A DNA stretch of 64,000 nucleotides. It comes from Pelodera strongyloides. Lineage: Eukaryota; Nematoda; Chromadorea; Rhabditida; Rhabditidae. A program made the translations under genes and the position numbers. A model generated the notes under the pieces. It was not told the DNA's origin and ran no database searches. It saw only the letters and a program-made list of their open reading frames with translations. Below are positions 57,761 to 64,000 of the stretch, piece by piece. How positions within the stretch are numbered: the stretch's first letter is position 1; each line of letters opens with the position of its first letter. The stretch covers positions 1-64,000 of the forward strand of contig JAANDG010000644.1 in assembly GCA_036852015.1 (NCBI GenBank). Direction: 5' to 3'.

Positions 57761-59193
57761 TCTATTACGTTTTTGTCAAAAAAAGGAAGAAAAAAAAAAA
57801 AAAAAAAACTAAAAAAATTATAACAAAATTTAAAACAAAACTTAATGTATCTAATTGTAAGTAACAAGAAAACTTGTATCAAAGTTTCAGCAAAAAAAAA
57901 TTGTTTGAAAAAAAAACTTTCTATGAAAAATTGACAAAAAAAAATAGATGTCAAATTGCTATCAAAATGATCGATATTTCAGATATTCTAATTTAGTGAT
58001 TGCTGGATCTCAACTTTTCCCGTATGTGTCCAAACACAGCACTCTGATTGCATTTTATCATCCCGTGGCCAGAATTTGGCAGTTTGCCAGCGGAATTATC
58101 GCCCATTTAGCAATACAATTACCTAAAAAGCAAGGCGATAAAGGTACTGTGAAGCGCTTACTCATTTCTCCTCCTGATTTCTTTCACATAAGGTCCGAGG
58201 GCTCCACTGGGGAAATTCTGTCGGGATGCCGCACCTGTACGGCACTATGGGGGGGGGCAGATCTAGCGGCGCATCCCACTTTTTTTTGATGCGGCACCCC
58301 ACCCAAAACGAAAACTGGTGCGGCCCTAGAGTCGAGTTTCGCGTTGCAAGCCGCTCAGACCTATGAAAACACTCCTGTTGCGCAATTAAGGCAATCAAAC
58401 CAACTATCGCTTTATCGACTATGTGTGTTTATTGCAATATATTTGTAAAAAAAAAAACTAACAATAAATATACGATCACATTCAGAATCACATTGTCACC
58501 AGCTACTCATCTCCTCTACAATACTGATTTTTGCCACAAGTCTTCTAATAATTACATTACCATTTCTACCTTCCGGCCCCTTCTATAATTCTCTCTCAAG
58601 TTACTTACGCATTCTTGTCACATTATCAACGTCTATACTCTTATTCTGCGGAAAATACCTTACATTTAAGCCGTTCTCTTTCAAAGTACTACGGTGAGCA
58701 ACTGGATTCTTACACGTAGAAAACGTATATACTTTTTAATCTTAATTTTTATTTTCCACTGCAAGGTAATTATCAATCTAGGTCTAATTATACCAACTTT
58801 CCTTACAAATTTAGGTACATCGGCGACATCTCATATTCCCTTTATTTGGTTCATTGGCCTGTGCTAGTTTTATGCAGATATTATGCGGAATGGAACCACG
58901 TTCAAGAATCCTTCGGTTTGTTGTCATAGATATTAAATGTTAGTTGATAGTGCGAACAAGGTTCTCTAGGCTGAAAACGAGCTATCTTCTATGTCGCGGG
59001 TCCGTGAATAGTGTTTTCTATATTGTTATATGAAATCCATTGCCAATTTCCAAACTACGCTTCACAAACCGTCTTTAAATTGCTTTAAATTTCAGCATGT
59101 CTCATGGCCTTTCTTCTCAGCATCAGTTTTGCTGTCTTCTTGTATCATCTGGTTGAAAAACCCCTTCTGAACCAGAGTGCCAAAACTGGATGT

Positions 59194-59651
59194 TTAAAGG
59201 GAGAGGCCCACGAGAAAAAAGCTTTCCGCAATTTATTTGCACAGAATGTCCGCAATTTCAGAAATATTCCTGCGAAAACCGCAATATTTGAAGCCTAGAA
59301 CTCACTGAGTTATTCTCCGGGAAACAGTTCGGACAGATACCGTAGCCAGAAACAATTTTTGCGCTTTTAGGGCAGTATTGTATTGGAAACGAATCTTTAT
59401 AAGCGTAGGAGTGATATTTGTTCGTTTGACCATTATTACATAGAGAAAGAATGCAAATGAACGGATATCAACCGTAAAAACGAGTTTTGACGTTGCTGAC
59501 TACGGTACCTGGCCGAACTGTTTGACGGAGAATAACTCTGTGAGTTCTAGGCTTCAAACAATGCGGTTTTCACGGTAATATTTCTGAAGTTCCGGACATT
59601 TTATGCAAATAAATTGAGGAAAACATTTATCTCGTGGGCCTCTCCCTTTAA
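59194..59651. mobile_element. 454-bp palindromic MITE in exon 9 of gene 2
   Basis: TTAAAGGGAGAGGCCCACGA at the left and the inverse TCGTGGGCCTCTCCCTTTAA at the right. Inner arms AATATTTGAAGCCTAGAACT / GAGTTCTAGGCTTCAAACA. TTAA is duplicated exactly at the site, and removing one copy restores the exon. Confidence 0.95.
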
Positions 59652-60293
59652 TTGCACTAGTTACTTTCCTCATATTATTTTGTGTTCATGGACATTGGCA
59701 AATAGCACATGAAGGAATTCTTGGTGAGATACTGTATTTGTGGATTCTGAAGCTTTACTGGGGAGTTATTGAGTTGAATGCCCTAACATAACACAGAAAC
59801 AATTGTTTCGAAACTAATTATTTACTCTACCAAACACCTTTCGGGGTATTCTTCAAGCCTGTATGCTCGTGCACACCGAGCTGGGTCTACCTGCGGGATT
59901 TGCCTACACGTCTGTCGATGTGGGCAATATGTAGTAGCCTACCACTGCATAAATGAAACCGAACGCTATGCTTGAAAAGGAGGGAAGATTAGGTCTTGCA
60001 CTGCGCATACATGTTGTGCAGGTGATATAGATATAGGATATAGGGTGCATCCAGGCAGATTTATTTGAAGCCATTTTGCAAAATACACTTCAGGTGCAAA
60101 TTCTGAATCGATTCACAGAAATGCCCTTCAAATGGAGGGCACTTACTTCCATAAAGAAGCAAATTATTCACATCTAGGAGAAGGCGCATTTGGATTAGCC
60201 GAATTTCCTGTAAGGATGTTGTTATATAGTTTTCACTTGATTATTAGGTCCTTTGCATAGGCCTTAGGCTTAGGCTTAAGCTTAAGATTAAGC

Positions 60294-60450
60294 TTAAAGC
60301 GAAATACCGGTCGGTTTTTGTATTTTTATGCAGCCTATGTAATGGCAATAAATTAGAATAAAGATCGAGGTAAATTCGAGCAAATTAAAGTAGGTAAGAA
60401 TTCAGTTGTCCACGTTGGTGTTTCAAAAACCGGCCGGCATTTCGCTTTAA
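60294..60450. mobile_element. TTAA-flanked MITE, family 1
   Basis: TTAAAGCGAAATACCGGTCG to AACCGGCCGGCATTTCGC then TTTAA, in intron 10 of gene 2. It is preceded by GGCTTA/GCTTAAG-type simple repeats. Confidence 0.85.
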
Positions 60451-61256
60451 ACTTGCTTCCAATGTGAATGTACAACATTTTGCTATAAAAGCCCGTTCTC
60501 ACACGATAGGTTTTGATTTTTTATAGGACCGTAACCCATGACTCCAGAATAACGACTAAAAAGATTGGCTATGATAATTTGATATTTTCATTTTATTTAT
60601 ACAATCATAATTTCAGCCGGGCAACGGCACTCTTCGTGTATTGGTGCTTGGAAACTCCTACGCTGCCCAAGAAGTTCCTATCATAAAAAGACTGTTGGAG
60701 GGTCACTACTCAAAACTGGTTCTATACGCGGCGGTGCACAATCAAGTACTTGTAACTTACCAACAAGGTATGGTTCCGATCCAGTGAGCACCAATGACAC
60801 TCAAGTTTTCGTCCCCAAATGCTGAAAAAACGGGAAAATAAAGATAAAACTGTTTCAGCCCTAAGTGCAACAACACGGGAAGTGATCAAGCAAATGAAAC
60901 CGCATCTTATTTTTATTTTGATACGGTAGGTTTCTTGCAAATTAGATTAATTAGCTGTTAGAATTGTAGAACTCAAGGTTTCTTTGCAACAATTTCAATT
61001 AGAAAGGACCCACTCTTTTCAGATACCACGATAAAGAACTGCAGCCGGTGACACAGAATGACACCATTATCAGTGAATTCATAAGGGTGCGTTTGAAACT
61101 ACCCAGCTACACTACTCGCTTTGCCCAAGTCACCCAAACTCGCCCTAGCCCTAGCAAGGCATGGGTGCAGGAGCCCGTATATGCTAAACCTACAGAATTG
61201 CGTTTCAAATGCGTTTCCAAAAGCCGGTGTTTAGGACGAACGGTCATTACTCAAAA

Positions 61257-61350
61257 ATCGAAATACCGGCCGGTTTTTGAACGAATTGCGTACACCTACT
61301 TTACTTGAGGTACTTGAGATGCGCCTCAAAAACCGGCCGGTATTTTGGCT
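61257..61350. mobile_element. Short family 1 MITE remnant
   Basis: ATCGAAATACCGGCCGG + TTTTTGAACG on the left and CCTCAAAAACCGGCCGGTAT on the right, in intron 13 of gene 2. Central part mostly deleted, no TTAA ends. Confidence 0.7.
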
Positions 61351-61888
61351 GTAACTTAAATTGAGTCATAATAGTGGTGGTGTCAAAAAAAACGAAGGAA
61401 ATGTTTACTTCTCTATAAGTATGTCGTTTTCAGAATGCCGAATTCCTTCAAAAGCACTCCGATCACATATTTATTGAGAGTCCCCGGCCAGTTTACCCAA
61501 CATGGTTTATCAGCAGTTTTATGGATCGATTAGAATGGAATCAATCGATAGAGAAAGCGAATATGAATCTTACGGTAAAATGGGTCTCCCCCTTTTACTG
61601 ATTTTCTAGTTTATACTACGAACAAATACGAAACCTCTGGAAAAATTGGCTGCTAAAAGCTTCGCTGCTACATCTACATGTGGTCTTTATTGCTGCAAAA
61701 CACCCAATTTTATTGGTGAATTGATTTCTAGCAAGGTATTACTTCTTCTCAAGGAAACTTATCGTTGCATGTGGTTTAATTTGAGGAAATATTATCAAGC
61801 TTATCGTTGCATGTGGTTTAATTTGAGGAAATATTATCATCATTTTATATGATGTGCACTTATATTTTATATAATATGAAATGTGTCA

Positions 61889-61891
61889 ATA

Positions 61892-61931
<40 letters not shown>
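61889..61931. repeat. (ATT)n microsatellite
   Basis: Fourteen or so ATT units in intron 14 of gene 2. Confidence 0.95.
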
Positions 61932-61932
<1 letters not shown>

Positions 61933-62231
61933 TATAGTTTTGAGCAGTAATATTGCTTGTCTTTAGGAATCCATGTCCGAGATCCAGTACGCGTGGCTCC
62001 GCGTGAACGTTCTGCTCACAAAATGTGCGAAAAGTGTCCTTCTTCATTCGGATACACCTTTCATTGATAAAGAAAGGGATATAGTGAGGATGTATGACCC
62101 AGTCACTCTGCTTTCCTATGTTGATAACACAATTCATCTAACCGAGGAGGGTTTACGTATGGTAGAGAGTAGCTATCGACCCACTGTTCAATCAATTATC
62201 AATCAATATGCAAATTCTTCTAATAGTACGT

Positions 62232-62342
62232 TTGGAGTTCATTGGGATAGCAAAAACGTGGAGTCGGGTGGGGCAGTGAGCCGTCTCGTTCAGCACAGGT
62301 AGTGCGGCCCGTCAGTTCGATTCCTGCACCGTGCAGATAAAA
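62232..62342 (+). repeat. tRNA-derived SINE-like element, copy 2, in a coding exon
   Basis: TAGCAAAAACGTGGAGTCGG, then a shortened A-box region, then CAGTTCGATTCCTGCACCG and TGCAGATAA. The stop of gene 2 (62300-62302) lies within it. Confidence 0.7.
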
Positions 62343-62458
62343 CTTTCTCATTAGAGTACTGTAATAATGAGCTCTAGATCTATTATTGAAGTTGGTGTCG
62401 TTGTAGCGTACGGTACAGTATATCATTGCGGGTATAATTTCAAAAACAGCTCGTATTG

Positions 62459-62547
<89 letters not shown>
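62459..62547. repeat. (AC)n microsatellite
   Basis: About 44 CA units with a single G interruption. Confidence 0.97.
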
Positions 62548-62548
<1 letters not shown>

Positions 62549-62864
62549 TTAAATATTATTTTACATTCCCTCATTGTTCGTCTTTTGTTTTCTTGCTGTT
62601 TGTCTTGCGGGTATAAAACCCTACCTTTTCGTCTTCCTGCTCTTCCGAGCACTTTAGTTTGCATGTTTTTTTATGTGTGAATAAAGTATTTATATGTATA
62701 TACAGTGCGCGTCATAAGTTTCCGGGCACCCAAAAAAACGTGTTTCTGCATGGTTTGAAGGAGATCTAATGCAACCACTAAACTTTATGTGCAGAGAAGC
62801 CAACAACGAAGTTAAAATGGACAAAGACGATTTGTTTTGCAACATAACCGAATGAAAATTGCCA

Positions 62865-63161
62865 TTAAAGGGATGGGGCCACTTCAAATCACCCCTTTGT
62901 TTATTTTTGATATACGTAGTTGACCAAATAAAAATCACAATCGGTACAAAAAGTTTCCCCGGAGTTTTTACATTTTTTTTTTTTTTTTTTGTTACAATTT
63001 TTTTGAGATTCATATCAAGTTTATCCAATATCAGCAAACTACAAACTCTGGGATCCTTAATTTGGAAACATTTTGTACTGATTGCGATTTTTATTTGGTG
63101 AGGTACACATCTCAAAAATAAACAATTGGGTGATTTGAAGCCCCAACCCCCAACCCTTTAA
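62865..63161. mobile_element. TTAA-flanked MITE, family 4
   Basis: TTAAAGGGATGGGGCCACTT + CAAATCACCC at the left; GGGTGATTTGAAGCCCC ... CAACCCTTTAA at the right. Inner CAAATAAAAATCACAATC / GATTGCGATTTTTATTTGG fold back. Confidence 0.88.
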
Positions 63162-63582
63162 ATTAGGGGCTTTTTTCGACTGCTCCTTTCACCAAGGGCT
63201 GGTTTTACATCATGTTTATTGTAAAAAGACATGTCCGCAAAAGCGATAATGAATTGCTTTCTTGATTGGGACTGTTTTTGCTTTGTTTTTGCCTTGATTG
63301 AGACTGATCTGTGTGACAGACGGGCACAAATATGCTGCGATGCCAAATCCCGTACTTATCTGTTGTTGGTGAAACCCACCAAAAAGCGTGTTGCAGCGCA
63401 CTTCAGTCATAAAATCACTGTACATTTTTGATGGTCAAAAATTTATGACAGAAGTAAATGTTGGTGAAGCGGCCTCGGTGTGATTCAGGTCAAATGATTG
63501 ATGATTACTTTGCATTTTGCGGAAGTATAATTTACATTGTAGTAAAATATACTAGAGATGGTTTGCGTTTTGTTTCCCAAAT
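63162..63582 (-). repeat. Dispersed repeat, copy 2
   Basis: Inverse of 26800-27135, directly next to the family 4 MITE, with only one copy of the tandem unit present in copy 1. Confidence 0.75.
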
Positions 63583-64000
63583 AGCATTATTTTTATAAAT
63601 AATTCAAATACAAAATAATTTTTATAGATTTAAATTCAAAAATGTTTTGCTCGCTGATTTCGTGCGTATTCTTGTGTCCGGTTTTATTGTGATACAGTTA
63701 CACCGAGGAGTTCTTTATTTTGATTTGGTTGATCTACGCATCATTGGTGTGCTTTATTTATGCATTAAAAGCCATTTGCTGCTCTGCTATGTTTTATTGT
63801 AGCACATAAGGTTGCCTGCGGGTGGAGGGTGTTCACTGTGCTAGTTTTTGCGTATATGTTGTAATAGGTTTACTTTTACCTAAACCTACACATATTTGTA
63901 AAACTTGAAATGCCTGATGCCATTACCTGCATATATACATTACGCTTGTTTTCCATTGTTTTATTATCAAATTACCTGTTTGCTAATCAACCACAACACG
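63583..64000. other. Gene-free end of window
   Basis: AT-rich; nothing recognised. Confidence 0.4.

Larger units (their letters stand above)
55633..62302 (+). pseudogene. OAC-type O-acyltransferase, gene 2, exon 9 broken by a MITE
   Basis: Same 15-exon plan and intron phases as gene 1: 55633-55702, 55915-56020, 56128-56267, 56551-56675, 57060-57216, 57997-58143, 58486-58693, 58815-58915, 59096-59197 with 59652-59723, 60094-60209, 60617-60767, 60859-60925, 61023-61086, 61434-61574, 61967-62302. Domain motifs: RQDIQGLRG, FFVISGYLIS, GWSLSVEMQFY, YIGDISYSLYLVHWP, then VLGNSYA and YVDNTIHLTEEG of the SGNH part. Without the insert, exon 9 is 174 nt, as in gene 1. With it, the frame runs into the MITE and stops at 59298, before the SGNH domain. 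I saw no other lesion. Skipping exon 9 would stay in frame but lose about 58 residues. The final ~24 codons come from a SINE. Confidence 0.85.

Noticed and set aside
12022..63161. CRISPR-like arrays
   Set aside because: The repeated elements are eukaryotic MITEs, microsatellites and an RNA gene array; no regular repeat-spacer pattern.

Overview
The window is nuclear DNA of a nematode, most likely a free-living rhabditid. The direct evidence is seven copies of 5S rRNA and six copies of the canonical nematode spliced-leader SL1 RNA, short introns with TTTCAG acceptors, ATG codons a few bases after trans-splice-type acceptors, and many short palindromic transposons. The species cannot be named from the sequence alone.

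Layout. 1-9701: a tandem array of a ~1.47 kb unit. Each unit holds 5S rRNA (-), U5 snRNA (-), U2 snRNA (+) and SL1 RNA (+). This goes beyond the familiar 5S-SL1 repeat because two spliceosomal snRNAs are built into the same unit. 9702-16700: gene-poor DNA with palindromic elements and one 1.7 kb terminal-inverted-repeat element. 16747-25640 (-) and 29110-32886 (-): two paralogous, unrecognised genes made of many tiny exons that encode a lysine/glutamate-rich low-complexity protein. Their introns are full of MITEs. 24282-25326: a 1 kb inverted-repeat element carrying a GC-rich minisatellite and a tRNA-like sequence. 34461-35944: the 3' part of a Penelope-like retroelement (YIDD reverse transcriptase end plus GIY-YIG endonuclease) between inverted terminal repeats. 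36000-40890: mostly repeats. 40892-52641 (+) and 55633-62302 (+): two tandem OAC-type membrane O-acyltransferase genes (acyltransferase-3 plus SGNH domain) with 15 exons each and identical intron phases. 62303-64000: repeats.

The acyltransferase pair records several mobile-element events. The first copy carries a young, apparently intact Ty3/gypsy element (identical 293-bp LTRs, one 1362-codon Gag-Pol frame) in intron 4. It also carries a 148-bp insert in intron 11 that starts with an SL1 leader and is flanked by a 13-bp target duplication. The second copy has a palindromic MITE with TTAA ends inside exon 9, which introduces a stop. Its C-terminal codons come from a tRNA-derived SINE. The last exons of the two genes are about 97% alike while upstream exons are far more diverged, which suggests gene conversion.

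The array genes plausibly work together: 5S serves ribosomes, while SL1, U2 and U5 are all needed for SL trans-splicing, a reaction that does not need U1. I found no U1, U4 or U6 in the unit. Exon structures were assembled by hand from splice consensus, reading phase and comparison between paralogues; no search or RNA evidence was available.
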